From assembly GCA_020466095.1 (NCBI GenBank), contig CM035807.1:55288555-55352554 (forward strand): DNA of 64,000 nucleotides. Reading direction: 5' to 3'. Below the pieces are notes generated by a model. The model did not search any database and was not told the DNA's origin. It saw only the letters and a program-made list of their open reading frames with translations. This DNA is from Chlorops oryzae. Its lineage: Eukaryota; Arthropoda; Insecta; Diptera; Chloropidae. The position numbers and the translations under genes are program-made. Shown here one piece after another: positions 33,266 to 43,716 of this stretch (its first letter is position 1; every line of letters begins with the position of its first letter).

Positions 33266-33990
33266 TTTTATACCCAGCGTAAGGAGGTTATACTAGTTTT
33301 GTACGAATCTTGTTACAGCCAGAACTAAGCGCCGTAGATATAGACATATATATAAATATTCTTGATCAGAATCAAAAACTGAATCATGTCCGTCTGTCCC
33401 TCAGACCGTGCGTCCGTCTGTGGTTGGATCTCCTCCGAAACGGCTGGACCAACCAAGTCGAAATTTCACACAGGTATTTCGGGAAACGAGTATGATCCTA
33501 AGTAAAAATTGGAGACATCCGCCTACTGCCACGCCCACAAATGAACTTAATGTGCTTTCAGTAAAATGCTTGTAACCTGCGAACCACTCAACCCATTTCA
33601 TTGTTATTGGTGTACTGGTAAACTATGAAAAGGGATATCCTGGAAAAATATGGAGGCCGTCCTGCTCGAGCAACGCCCACAAATAAGGCTTTATGGTAGC
33701 TTGTGAAGTAAAAGGCGTAGAAGCTTCAAATTTGCAACATAGGTTGACCAAGGCGAATGAAAGATGTAGGAAAAAAATTAACGTGGCCCGTCCACTGCCA
33801 CGACCACATACGAAGATTTTTCGTAGCTTCCGAAGTCAAAGGCGTAGAAGCTTCGAATTCGCAACATAGGTTGACCAAAGCAAATGAAACGTGTAGGAAA
33901 AAAAGTTATGTGGCCCACCCACTGCCACGCCCACAAATGGAGATTTTTGTTACATAGTGCGCCGATAATGTCGGGACTCTGGGTATTTTA
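33266..33990. repeat. Dispersed non-coding dipteran repeat with a 127-bp tandem duplication
   Basis: It opens TATACCCAGCGTAAGG and closes CTGGGTATTTTAAAG, a short inverted terminus. The interior has ATTCTTGATCAGAATC and ATGTCCGTCTGTCC, motifs recalled from a common non-coding repeat of flies. From 33714 a 127-bp unit (GGCGTAGAAGCTTC...CTGCCACG) is tandemly repeated once. No coding capacity is seen. Confidence 0.45.
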
Positions 33991-34229
33991 AAGTTGGACT
34001 TGACCGACTTAAGCTTTCTTACTTGTTTTTTTATTTTTATTTATTTATTTTTTTCATGGAAAATTAAAGTCCTTTTCAATTCGAAAATCTTTTTGGAAGT
34101 TAAAGCATTTTTTTGCAAGCTCCCCTATTCCAAGGATATTTTTGGGATATTTTTTGGGATTTGGGATACTTTAGCAAAGGCATTAATTTTTTAACAATGG
34201 CTAATTTAATTCATAAACTGTACAAAAAC

Positions 34230-34765
34230 TAACTTAGTACACTTAACGGACCATTATTTTATGGTTTATGCAGTGTAGTGGGAACCTTCAAAAGCATTAT
34301 CTGGCAGACTGATATGTCGACTTCTTTAAATTTTTTCCTGATCCTTCGAATTATTTGTTTCTGATTTGTAGCTTCCCAGACCGTCTCATACACTTTACGC
34401 TATAGAATTGACCAGAAATCTTCGATGGGACGTGCCTCGGGAACATTTGTTGGGTAAGCCTTTTTAGAAACAAATTCTATGTTCTGCTTAGCGAGCCAAT
34501 CTGTTGTTTTCTTCGCTTAATGACTCCTTGCAGGATCGGGCCAAAATATAATGTTATCATGAGAATGAACATTCTAAATACATAGGTTTAATTTTTTCAA
34601 GCATTGACCGATATAAATGTCAGTATTAATCGCTTTCGAACCACATAGTCGAATTCATGGTTTTGAAACAACTTTTCACGAAATGGCGCACTTGACCAAG
34701 ACTTTCAGCTGGAGTTTCGATTTCGCAGCAAGTTTAACATTGTATGGTGTTTTTTCAATGTCACC
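34230..34765 (-). pseudogene. Tc1/mariner-superfamily transposase fragment
   Basis: Minus-strand translation gives KKTTDWLAKQNIEFVSKKAY, then PTNVPEARPIEDFWSIL, and RRIRKKFKEVDISVCQIMLL. The PEARPIEDFWS block holds the last catalytic acidic residue of one Tc1/mariner lineage. Upstream blocks are scrambled by stops. The coding fragment is cut at its right by the MITE at 34770-35663, which therefore inserted later. Confidence 0.55.
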
Positions 34766-34963
34766 GGTACACCGAGAGAAATAAGAACAGTTAAAACAAC
34801 TACTTAGAACAGTTAAAGTAAGAGTGGTCAAATAAACTGTATTCCGCGTTAAATTTACTGAAAAAGGCAGTCAAATGAACAGTTTAAAAACAGTTTTTAT
34901 GTTTAAATTCGCTTTCGTTCACTTAGACGTATAAGTTCGCATTCTGATCAACCGTCTCCGGAG

Positions 34964-35036
34964 GTTTTGATAGCCCAGTGCATTAAACTATGACTCGACA
35001 GTCGTGAGCTTCGGGGTTCTATTCCTGCTGGCGGCG
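34964..35036 (+). promoter_or_regulatory. tRNA-like segment 1 (A box and B box)
   Basis: The A box TAGCCCAGTGC is at 34971-34981 and the B box GGTTCTATTCC at 35015-35025, 44 bp start to start, as in a canonical tRNA of about 73 nt. Stems are only partly formed (an anticodon-like GAC...GTC), so this is tRNA-derived or a pol III promoter relic rather than a functional tRNA gene. Confidence 0.4.
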
Positions 35037-35267
35037 GGAATTTTTCTGAATTTTTTTTCTTAATTACAGTTTTTTTTTTCAGAGTTTAATTGTTTTGGAA
35101 GACAAAAATGTTCTCCTAAATTTTTAAGGTTTTAATTTATTTAATTTTTTTTTAATGGTTCATTTTCAAGCAAAAAATTTTGGGAGTGAAACAAATCCTT
35201 AAGCACGATCCCCAAAACTTGAGCAACCATAAACTCAAGTGAGCATTTTGACCAACAAATTAAATTC

Positions 35268-35340
35268 GTCCGTTTAGCACAATGGTTAAGACGGTCGCCC
35301 AGCGGAATGGAGGTCAGCGGTTCAAGGCTCGGCCGAGGCG
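35268..35340 (+). promoter_or_regulatory. tRNA-like segment 2 (A box and B box)
   Basis: The A box TAGCACAATGG is at 35275-35285 and the B box GGTTCAAGGCT at 35319-35329, again 44 bp apart. The acceptor and D stems do not pair well, so a functional tRNA is unlikely. The identical spacing to segment 1 argues against chance. Confidence 0.4.
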
Positions 35341-35873
35341 AGAAAATTTAAAGAGATGAAAGAGAAAAACATTTAAATAGAAACAAATATATAAATTAAA
35401 AATATAATAATTTAATAATATTAATAAAAGAAGATAAAAAAAAAAGTCAAAGCAAAAAATAACTTTTTTTTCCCAGTCGCTGGTGACAGTTGATTTAACC
35501 GCGAGACAGTTTTATATCAACCATCAGGTAGTTATATCCTTATTCACTGTGTTTGTACTGTTGAGCTGACCGCTACTGTACATTAGTAAACAATTAATGG
35601 TGAACTCGGTTATTTTAACCTTTCAGCTTTTGCAGTTGATATAACTACCTTTTTTGCTCGGTGTATAAAAGCCATCATTTCGTTTCAGTCAAAAGTAAAA
35701 GTAAAGTAAGATTCGTTATCTAAATTCTTGACCTTTCCATTCGTACAGTGCTTATCACGTAGTGCTCTGCAGCATTTTGATATTATTTTGAGTTGTGTAG
35801 CGTTATATTTTGGTACCTGATTACGTTTACGACTTCATTTTCGGGTAAAATTTTCCCAGCTGTCGACTTAGAC

Positions 35874-36111
35874 CAGGGATCGGCAAAATTGGAAATGCAA
35901 TTGTGTGAGTGAGAGCAGAGCGGGTACTAAAAACAGCCGTAAACAAACAACAAGGCTGAAAATAGCTAAAAATAAAAGCTTTAAGTAGCATAAAAGTGCT
36001 GAAATTTACGGAAAAAGCTATAAATTTCGGCAAACCCGCTCTTTATGTTGCATGCTCGGCTGCTCCCGTCAAACTGAGACAAAAGCCTAAGCAATACATG
36101 TGAGCTTACCA
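35874..36111. mobile_element. Small hAT-like MITE, one degenerate end
   Basis: 238 bp flanked by the perfect 8-bp repeat ACTTAGAC (35866-35873 and 36112-36119). The left end CAGGGATCGGCAA fits a hAT terminus; the right end (inverse TGGTAAGCTCAC) is poorly matched. Subterminal AGAGCGGGT occurs in inverted positions. Confidence 0.4.
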
Positions 36112-36119
36112 ACTTAGAC

Positions 36120-37139
36120 ACACCAAATGCTCGCGCAAGTCTACGAGTTGACTTTTAAAATTTGTTTTACGCAGCTTTCAGTAGATTTTCGTTTTTCTCA
36201 CACCTAGTTTTGGTCGTCGACCTGTTTTTTTTTTTTTTTTTTTTCCTGCGCTCTATCTTTTGATTAATCACTGATAACACGCAATATAGCTCTTCGTGAA
36301 ATTGGTTCGTCTCTAAACACTTCATGAATTTCTTTTGTGCTAAGTTTGTGGAAAAATTAATTTTACAAGTTTTGATTTGACATATATCTAGAGATATCAA
36401 TAGACTTGCTGATTTCAGTTTGAAACATTTATCGGTTCACTAGGGTGTAGTAACGAAAAATAAAATCAACCAAACTCTATAGGTACGTCTTGGGCTAAGC
36501 ATTTTCCAATTTCAAATGACTTTTTGAATTTTATTGAGAAACAGAAAAACTGCTCTTGAATAATTTGACGAAAAATCGTTGTTTTGAAGAATAATCTTCA
36601 TTTCTGGCTGTAGTGACTATTAACTATTAACGGCAGAACAACCAAGGCGAAACAACTAATGAAATTAAAAATTAGTAGTGCTAGGAATACCTCAATTCAG
36701 CTCCTACCAGTTAACAGTTTGGTACTGATATGATCGACTGGAACTCCATAAGAAGGAAAATTGTAACTCATCGGGTTAGCCCCAAAGAAGAAGCAGATCA
36801 CAAATGTCAGTTAGTGACATGGACGCAATAGAACGGCAGAAGCCGAATATAGGGCTTAAGCTCTTTAAAAGAGTCTTGAAGGAAGAAGAATGGTCGAATG
36901 TTGCTGTGGTCTACTTCGAATAATCCTTCAATTGAGTGGGGCCACTTTATAAGAGCTGAGGCTCTCCAACGTCCCAAATTATGGGTTTATAAAAGTGCAT
37001 CTGAGAAAAAGTGAGTGAGAAAAAAGTTTTTTGGAACCATTCATGTGCGGGCCAGAAAAAAGCCACGAAATCGCATTTTAATTTCGGGGAGATTGTTAGC
37101 TAAACACTTTTACGTTAAGGCTTTCGCAACATTTATATA
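36120..37139. other. A/T-rich stretch, nothing recognised
   Basis: It contains a 20-bp T-run at 36224-36244 and no frame with a recognisable motif on either strand. Confidence 0.4.
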
Positions 37140-37141
37140 TT

Positions 37142-37430
37142 TTAGTGCATCCACGTTCTCATAGGGCTATGAAAGGAAATCATTTCTAGGAGCGCAGACC
37201 AGTCAATACGTGTTGAAACTAGATCCGCAACAAAGAGCAAGGAATGAATGGTACGTCTTGGCTCAAGGGATTTTAGCCCAATGAGAGCACAGCGAGTAGC
37301 ATACGGTGGCAACTGAGCATTTCTATATAACAAACGTAATGCAAGTCTCGTAAACGATTGTTGAATGCGTTCAATACGAGAAGTATGAATTTCGTAGTAA
37401 GAACTCCACATAAAGGATGCAAATTATAGC
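37142..37430 (-). pseudogene. LINE reverse transcriptase, C-terminal fragment
   Basis: The minus-strand frame reads WSSYYEIHTSRIERIQQSFT, then LPPYATRCALIGLKSLEPRR, then LLFVADLVSTRIDWSALL. The pattern RIE.IQ..F...ALR, LPPY..RC.L.GL..L..RR and LFVADL...RID is the usual C-terminal region of CR1/Kiri-like insect LINEs. Only this end is present. It abuts a gypsy fragment of opposite strand at about 37435. Confidence 0.6.
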
Positions 37431-37436
37431 TTCATA

Positions 37437-37620
37437 AAAACGAAGTATTGGCAATTATTTATTCAGTAAAAAAACTCGGACCATATTTGACCGGATATCA
37501 CTTCATTTTGGAAACCGATCATAAGCCACTGCTGACCCTCTTTGGTGAGCATAAAGGACTACCAGTCTATGCTGCATCAAGATTGTAAAGATGGGCATTT
37601 ATAACCTAGTATCGTAGCCA
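37437..37620 (+). pseudogene. Gypsy RNase H fragment
   Basis: Plus-strand reading gives EVLAIIYSVKKLGPYLTGYH, then FILETDHKPLLTLFGEHKGL, then PVYAASRL, a stop and RWAF. The ETDHKPL block carries a catalytic Asp of the gypsy RNase H; the wording is closest to the gypsy type usually named K02A2.6-like. About 60 residues survive, with a stop. Confidence 0.6.
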
Positions 37621-39571
37621 GGGGGGAATTTAGGGGCAATGCCCTACCTAAAAATACTAATTCCCTACCTTTATTATGAACTCAAGTAGGGTTTTTTCAT
37701 ATTAGAAAAAATTATTGTTCAAACATATGTATATCGAGAATGTTAATAACCTAGTAGGCAAATGAAGCTTTGTTCCCCAAGCTTCTATGTGCTATAGTGT
37801 ATTTATTCGCTGAAAATTAACATTTGACCTAGGAAATGTAAGGTATATATTTCAGTTCGCTATCACTGACTTCTTCGTTTCAAAAAGGTCGAAATGGTAA
37901 TGGATAGCTGATGGATAGGAATTTCACAAAGAACACCATATTGTATCGTAAGAATGCTGTAAAAAAAAACCTTTTTGGAAAATTACATTGAATTTATAAG
38001 AATTTCAACTCTTTACGACAGAAAATTTAATACCTGGTTTTGAAAAGTATGTAGGATATATAAATATTTTCCAGATTTAGGCCTCAAAAATGAGTCTGCA
38101 TTAATAGGGAGTACCTGCTATGAAAATACAAGGGTTCTAACGATAATTCTATCATGTAATCAAAACGTTGTTTGGGTACTAAGGCTAACCCTTTTTATTA
38201 CGTCCTCGTACAGTAATTGCGGAATATTTTGGCAAATCGGATTTTCACTTTTAGTAACAATTTAATTCAAAATCACTACATGATTTTTATTAATAAAACA
38301 ATAAAAATAAAAATAAAAACAAAAAAAGGATATTCTTATGAAAAACAAAGAAACTAAATTATGGAAGAAGCTGTTCAAAAAAAAGTTATGAAATCTTCTC
38401 ACATGTGCCTCCAATGTATGCTACAATACATTGTTTACCTGTCGTCATAGATTATTGTATGTGATAAATTTTGATGTTTCTTCAACGCAACACGTCTTAA
38501 TTGTAACGGGGTAGCACTTCAATTGAGAGACTTTACTTAAAAAAATTTTTCACTAGAGGATTTAATGGCAATTCCAGGTAGTTGATGCGTTGAAAGAAAG
38601 CAGTTATGTCGAAAAAAATCTGCAACAGAAAGGAAAAAACTCCGAAAAGTTTTTCAAGATATAAGAGGCTGTTTTTTTTTTTACTATTTAGGTCATAAAA
38701 AAAGACTCATGAATAGTAAAAAACAAGTTTTAAGTTTTTCAGCAGATTTAAAAAAGTTTTTCTTTTTTATGATTTTTGGTTCGTCAGAAAATCGTTTGAC
38801 TGCTGAAAAATTTCTTGATCCGCTATCGCCGAATTTGGTCCTTACTTCTATTAGAAAAAATTCATGTTAGAACGAATTGCCAGTAAAAAATAAAAAATTG
38901 TGTTCGAGTAGCGAATTCGGGCAAATAATGTTTAATAATTTCCAACTGAGAAAATTAAAGTCCGGAACTGATTTGTTTAAAGGACAGAAAATATAAAAGT
39001 CTCAATTAAACTTTTACGTTTGAATTAAAAATAAAAGTTGAAAAATTACACTTAATTGAGCCAGAAAAAATAAAAGTCCGAAATAGATTTCTTTTTTGCC
39101 CCTAAAATATATTTCACTTTCTACCAGTTATATTTTGATTGTTATCTTTCGCGTTAATAAATAACTCTTAACGTTGGCCAGATTATGGTAAAAGTTAGGA
39201 AATAATTGTTTGAAATTAAGTTTTTCAATATCACTTATAACAGTGACGGTGCCTGGTAAAAAAAAAACAGACACACGAAAACTCACCTACAAAAATGTCA
39301 TAACGGAAAGAAAACTCACAAAGTAAACTTAAAAACAAAAATTTTAAAATAAAAAATCGTAATATTACTTCATATTTTCTTGTTATATGTTGTCTTTTTA
39401 TTTATAAGGTATCTACTGTTTATGAATTCATGCATGCTTTGGGGAATAACATAAGAAGTACGAAAAATATTGACTGGACTGACAGATTTCAAATGCGCCC
39501 TTCCTGCAACACCCTCTGCCATACCTTGAAATCAGCTCTAGGTACGGTCCTGTTATAACCTCGGGCTTTGA
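37621..39571. other. A/T-rich interval without recognised genes
   Basis: Stops in all frames. A GTAGCCAGGGGGGAATTTAG string near 37614-37633 could be the terminus of an old DNA element. Motifs like AATAAAAGTCCGAAAT near 39070-39095 link this interval to the repeat at 11.4-11.8 kb. Confidence 0.35.
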
Positions 39572-39574
39572 TTA

Positions 39575-39935
39575 CACAGTGACACAATTTTAAACTCTCT
39601 AAAAATCAGCTACATAAGCACCTGAGCGTTTGAAAGGTTAGCATAGTAGAAGTTCACTCCTAGCTTGAATTATTAGTCAAACTTTTCGTTTTATGGCCAC
39701 TCCCATTTTTGGGGCGTTTTAAACAACATGCCTTGTTCGTAATGCTTATATCTCGAAAAATATTGGAGATATGACTTTTGTGTCATCTGAGAAGTTGAAG
39801 TCCTTAAAGTGATGTACAATACACTAGCATACAAAAACTCTATAACTTTTCATCTTCAGGCCTCAACTTTAAAAATGATCAAGATATTTGGTGGTTTTGC
39901 ATGGCTTTTTTGCTTTTTTCTTGAAAAGCACAAGC
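39575..39935. repeat. Left terminal inverted repeat of the outer DNA element
   Basis: Matches the inverse of 60970-61321 with scattered differences. It starts with CACAGTG. Confidence 0.75.
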
Positions 39936-40139
39936 TTAAAGACAATGTAGTCCATTTCATGGTGTGAAACAAGCTGCGGAATATTATTTCCCTCTTGTAC
40001 AAAAGTTTGGTCATCTACATCCGAAATGTAATCGTCAAAAGTCGTCACAGTTTGCGCTTTCCGAATTGGTGGAATGGGCGGTGGGTTTGCATCCGAGTGT
40101 TCCCAGGGTAGCGAAACATTGGGACCAGCGATGTATATG
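39900..40139 (-). pseudogene. Orphan Cys/His-rich transposon protein, continuation
   Basis: Minus-strand reading resumes immediately beyond the 5' LTR in the same frame as the last block at 60256 once one TATG copy is discounted: YIAGPNVSLPWEHSDANPPP, IPPIRKAQTVTTFDDYISDV and FVQEGNNIPQLVSHHE. The family has a Pro-rich stretch at this point. It runs into the left inverted repeat and ends near 39900, so the C-terminal half of the family protein is missing. Confidence 0.5.
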
Positions 40140-40451
40140 TGTTACGTGACATGCCTGTAAAGAAAAGAAAAATGTGGGTTAAAAAAGTTCAATGAGTGAA
40201 TAGAAAGAAAGGTGCAAAATATGAATTTTTTTTAAATATAAAAAAAAAAAAATTGAAAAATTAAAAAAAAAAATTTTTTTTTTAAATTCGAAGTGTTTCT
40301 ACCTATGGCAAGTGACGACCTAATCAAGTAAATACGTACCACTGACAAACACATCTACACTTCATGAAGATATATACACGCCACGAATACATATACACAT
40401 ATACATACATAATATCACACCTTAATCTACTCCTAGAAAGACACAAAAATC

Positions 40452-41018
40452 ATGAGCTCCACGGAAAAAAGGTTGGCTCTAATCAATAAGCGAATTCATG
40501 CTAAGACGATCCAAAGGGCGAGTATGGTCAACAAAACAAAATTACTCACAGCCGATATGATCGAGGTATATAACCCGAAGACGAAGGCCATTAATTTAGC
40601 TCCGCGACCGCAGCCGAAAGTATCACCAGGACCTGGACTGGTGGATACGACACGCGACACACGAAACCTCGGTATAAGTAAAAGCGATAATGCCACGATA
40701 CCACCACCCCAAAATATGCTACCCAGTGGGAAAGATGACGACGACGACGACATTCTAAGCATCGGAAGCTACGACCTAGAACTGGACAATTGGGAAGAAT
40801 TTGGAATTGACGATGAGCCAGTTTTTCCAAAAAAGGCACCTATTAATGTTTTCGACCGCACATTCCAAATCCCAGAAAGTGAGCTGGGTGATGGGATTCC
40901 CATTATTATTCGGGAAGTGGCCAGGAAGGCAGAAGAGCACCGAAAGAAAAACGAGCGCCTAAGGATCTCTAAAACAGTTAACGAAGTGACCTATCAGATA
41001 AACATTAATCGACGTTGA
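40452..41018 (+). CDS. LTR-encoded ORF (5' LTR copy), function unknown
   Basis: 188 codons wholly inside the LTR, 312 bp from its start. It is hydrophilic with no signal peptide or membrane segment. The N terminus is basic (MSSTEKRLALINKRIHAKTI); the middle is Pro-rich, then an acidic run (DDDDDDILSIGSYDLELDNW), and a charged helix-like C-terminal part (IIREVARKAEEHRKKNERLR). The stop arises because this copy lacks 8 bp (between ACGT direct repeats at 41013-41016) that the 3' LTR copy retains; there the frame continues another 50 residues or so. The two LTR copies carry different lesions, so the ancestral ORF was longer and open. It does not resemble gag, protease, pol or env. A role in regulation or RNA binding is possible but unproven. 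Confidence 0.6.
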   Translation: MSSTEKRLALINKRIHAKTIQRASMVNKTKLLTADMIEVYNPKTKAINLAPRPQPKVSPGPGLVDTTRDTRNLGISKSDNATIPPPQNMLPSGKDDDDDDILSIGSYDLELDNWEEFGIDDEPVFPKKAPINVFDRTFQIPESELGDGIPIIIREVARKAEEHRKKNERLRISKTVNEVTYQININRR

Positions 41019-41180
41019 TATTAAAAGGAAGAAAACTGGAAGCAACTCACCGTCAGCATCATGTTCAGCACTACCAGTCCACCCGGTAGTAAAAAGGGCA
41101 TCCGATCCTGGAAAACCCCATCAGAAGGCCAAAAGAGAGAAGCTGTCATATCGGGACCTTGACATGCCGGATCTCCTCTG

Positions 41181-41226
<46 letters not shown>
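41181..41226. repeat. 46-bp poly(A) tract in the 5' LTR
   Basis: An uninterrupted A-run just after the LTR-ORF region. The 3' LTR has only a short interrupted run at the same place (57738-57756). This is a slippage difference between LTR copies or an assembly artefact. Confidence 0.8.
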
Positions 41227-41230
<4 letters not shown>

Positions 41231-42452
41231 TAAGAAATTAGAGCCATTATATATATATAAACAAAAAAAAAAAAAAGAGAAAGAAAAAAGAAAAAAATAT
41301 ATAAAATATGTATATAAGTGTAAAAATGAATAATTTCAGTTAAAATAATATAAGAAATGAACTATTGTAATTATGCATATAAATGCGAACTACCAAAATG
41401 ATGAATTTATATAAAAAAAAAAACAAGAAAAAAAGGGGGAAAAATGAATTGTAAATATTCCGCTATACTATTCTATAAATTAAAATTGACTTCTACACTA
41501 ATGGTTATTCACAAACACGAATTTTTTTTTTTCGAATCACTTTACCTTTAACAAAAGAATTCAAACAGCGACCCTCCATGGTCCGTCATAAAATGCTGAG
41601 AACCCCTGCCTGCCAATTGGCACAGTCAGTATTATAAACAAAAAAAGAAGAAGAAGGAATGATGAGGAACGAAGAAAATCGGCAAGTAAAACTCAAAAAG
41701 GTTAATAAAAAGAAAATCCCACCATTGTGATACTTTCATGTAACGCAGTTTCATTGGGTTTTTGCATGTAAATATCACAATGTAGACATTCACAAAATTA
41801 AGAAGAAAAGAGGAAAACGTTAAACACTAAGAACTGAAACAAATACCTGGCCGTGAGTATTCCTAGGACTGTGATGATGTTGGGTGATCGGGCTTTATTA
41901 GTCCTTTTCGCGTTGTCGTTCCAAATAGCTGACAGAAAGAAAAGAATAGGAAATAAAAAAAAAAATTAATAGTAAACATTGAACGTAAACAAAACAATGG
42001 GAACTGTCATTTTTGACGGATAGTTGGAAGCAATAGAAAGGGACAGATAGTGTCTAGATAAAAAACAGCTGTGTGTGGAGAAAACTTCCAGCAGGGTTGC
42101 ATTTTTGGAGCTTTTGGATTCAAATCGAAATTTAAATTGAAAAATTTTAAAGATACAGGAAATTCTATGGATATTCCCTTTACACTGATTAATCTCCTTG
42201 AATCTACAATATTCTCAATAGCTCCAAAGACAGAAATAGGACAAAATAATGTAAGGCAATGGCAAACGGACTGTGGCGAATAGACATATGTATAACCAAG
42301 CTTCAACCAGATGTTATCAGATGATTTTTGTTTTTATCAGGATCATTCCGTTATAAATGCCTAGGATTGTTGCTATTTTTTTCAAATCTCCATATACGAC
42401 AATGCTGTCAAAAACGTATAATGGAAATGCTGCAATTCCATAACAGTCAGTC

Positions 42453-42640
42453 GATGCAAGGGTCTAACTCGAACATCAACTATTAGCCAAGGGTTTAACT
42501 CGAAGCTTCCTCCTTTTTTTTGAACAGATTTTCTTGCGGTAATATATACAGGAAATTTTTGATGCAAGGGTTTAACTCGAACATTAATTAGGCAAGCCAA
42601 GGGTTTAACTCGAAGCTTATTATTTTTTTTTCACAGACTT
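42453..42640. repeat. LTR tandem repeat with four TAACTCGAA boxes
   Basis: Two 108-bp units each contain GATGCAAGGGT(C/T)TAACTCG, then AACAT, and GCCAAGGGTTTAACTCGAAG. The 3' LTR has the same pair from 59003 with a period of 109. Repeated short boxes upstream of a TATA-like element suggest enhancer or regulator-binding sites. Confidence 0.6.
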
Positions 42641-43047
42641 TTTTTGTAATGATACATATAGACGGACAATTGCCAATGGGTGAAACAGTTAGAATTTTTA
42701 TTTTGTAGGCAGAGCTTAAAAATTCAATAAAAAATCAGATTTTTTTCTCTCTCTTTTTGAACTTTCATTCCTAATTTTTTTTCTTTATACGAAATATTGA
42801 AGAACGATACACGAAAGAAACAACAAATGAGTGACATAGTGTCATCATCCGATGTTCCGTTTATTTTTTTTTTCTCATTCCTTCTCAATATTATTTTATT
42901 AACGTTACATGCTTACACACTCTACATTACAAGACCTTTATGTAAATATATATAGAAATATTTCACTAATAAGAAAAAAAAAATTATGAACTTTTGAATA
43001 AAAGACATTTTTTTTGTGTAATTTTTAAATGATGCTTTTTTTCTCCC

Positions 43048-43057
43048 ATAAAAGGGA
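43048..43057 (+). promoter_or_regulatory. TATA-like element of the LTR
   Basis: CATAAAAGGG within CCCATAAAAGGGAGTGG, preserved in the 3' LTR near 59603. Transcription would start about 30 bp downstream. An AATAAA lies about 50 bp upstream. This is inference from sequence pattern alone. Confidence 0.35.
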
Positions 43058-43702
43058 GTGGAAGAAATTGTTTAAAATGAAAGGCTGAAGTAAGAAGCCT
43101 TTTTGGAGCCCGTTTCGGGGTAACTTTGGGCCCCTTTTTTATACGAAACATGGACAAACGAACTAGAACTTAATTAGGACGATCAAAAAGTACAGTACCA
43201 AGGGGAGCACGCTACAACTGTAGCCGGAGCAAAGCGTGCTCATGGACTGTGGACCGCAGAAATGTCCACGGTGGGAGGGCCGCTCCAGACTCAGGACAGT
43301 GACGGTAGGCGGAGTACATGAAGGGTGGGCCTTTTTGTTTTCACAGTTAGCAGTATGATAGAATTATGAATGAGGGTGGTATTAGTAGTGCGTGCTCGGA
43401 GTGTTTGGGTAGAATGAGTGTGGCGGAACTTAAGTTAGCAATTAGTAGTGTGAATTTTTTTTTTTCGGACTGTAGGTGTTTGTGTAACCCAATGATGTTT
43501 CTTTTTTTTTCAGCTACCATCTTTTATTTCTGCTCTTTTCATCTTTGAACCCTTACTGGCACGACAATTTCATGTTTGATTGGAGAGAGGTTGCTGTGCG
43601 GTGTGGCAAGGCCCCACCCCAAACGGCGAGCTAGCCGGCCTTAAGCCACCGTGCCAAACCACCCCTGCACACAACCAAGGCACCTTTCTTTTCCAATTAC
43701 AT

Positions 43703-43716
43703 TGGCGCCCAACGTT
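43703..43716 (+). promoter_or_regulatory. Primer-binding site, tRNA-Lys type
   Basis: TGGCGCCCAACGTT begins one base after the 5' LTR. TGGCGCCCAACG pairs with the 3' end of lysine tRNA, the primer used by Osvaldo-type elements. Confidence 0.75.

Larger units (their letters stand above)
34770..35663. mobile_element. MITE with TA duplication and two tRNA-like segments
   Basis: 894 bp. The termini are CACCGAGAGAAATAAGAAC and the inverse of CACCGAGCAAAAAAGGTAG. TA duplications flank it at 34768-34769 and 35664-35665. Subterminal ACAGTT/AACTGT boxes are repeated many times in the outer 130 bp of each end, as expected for transposase binding sites. No protein is encoded. Two pairs of tRNA-type A and B boxes lie inside (next entries). 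Confidence 0.65.
40140..43701 (+). repeat. 5' LTR (3562 bp)
   Basis: Nearly identical to 56697-60255 apart from scattered substitutions, small indels and homopolymer length (a 46-bp A-run at 41181-41226 is interrupted and much shorter in the other copy). It contains an ORF (40452-41018 and beyond), a tandem repeat at 42453-42640 and a TATA-like CATAAAAGGG at 43048-43057. If that is the promoter, the U3 part would be about 2.9 kb and would include the ORF. Confidence 0.88.

Noticed and set aside
35268..35340. Functional tRNA gene
   Set aside because: A and B boxes fit, but acceptor and D stems do not pair and there is no clear anticodon stem, so only a tRNA-like segment is claimed.
40496..40839. 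Antisense ORFs within the LTR ORF
   Set aside because: They mirror the sense ORF on the opposite strand; the sense frame has the more plausible composition and is shared between LTRs with acidic and basic domains.
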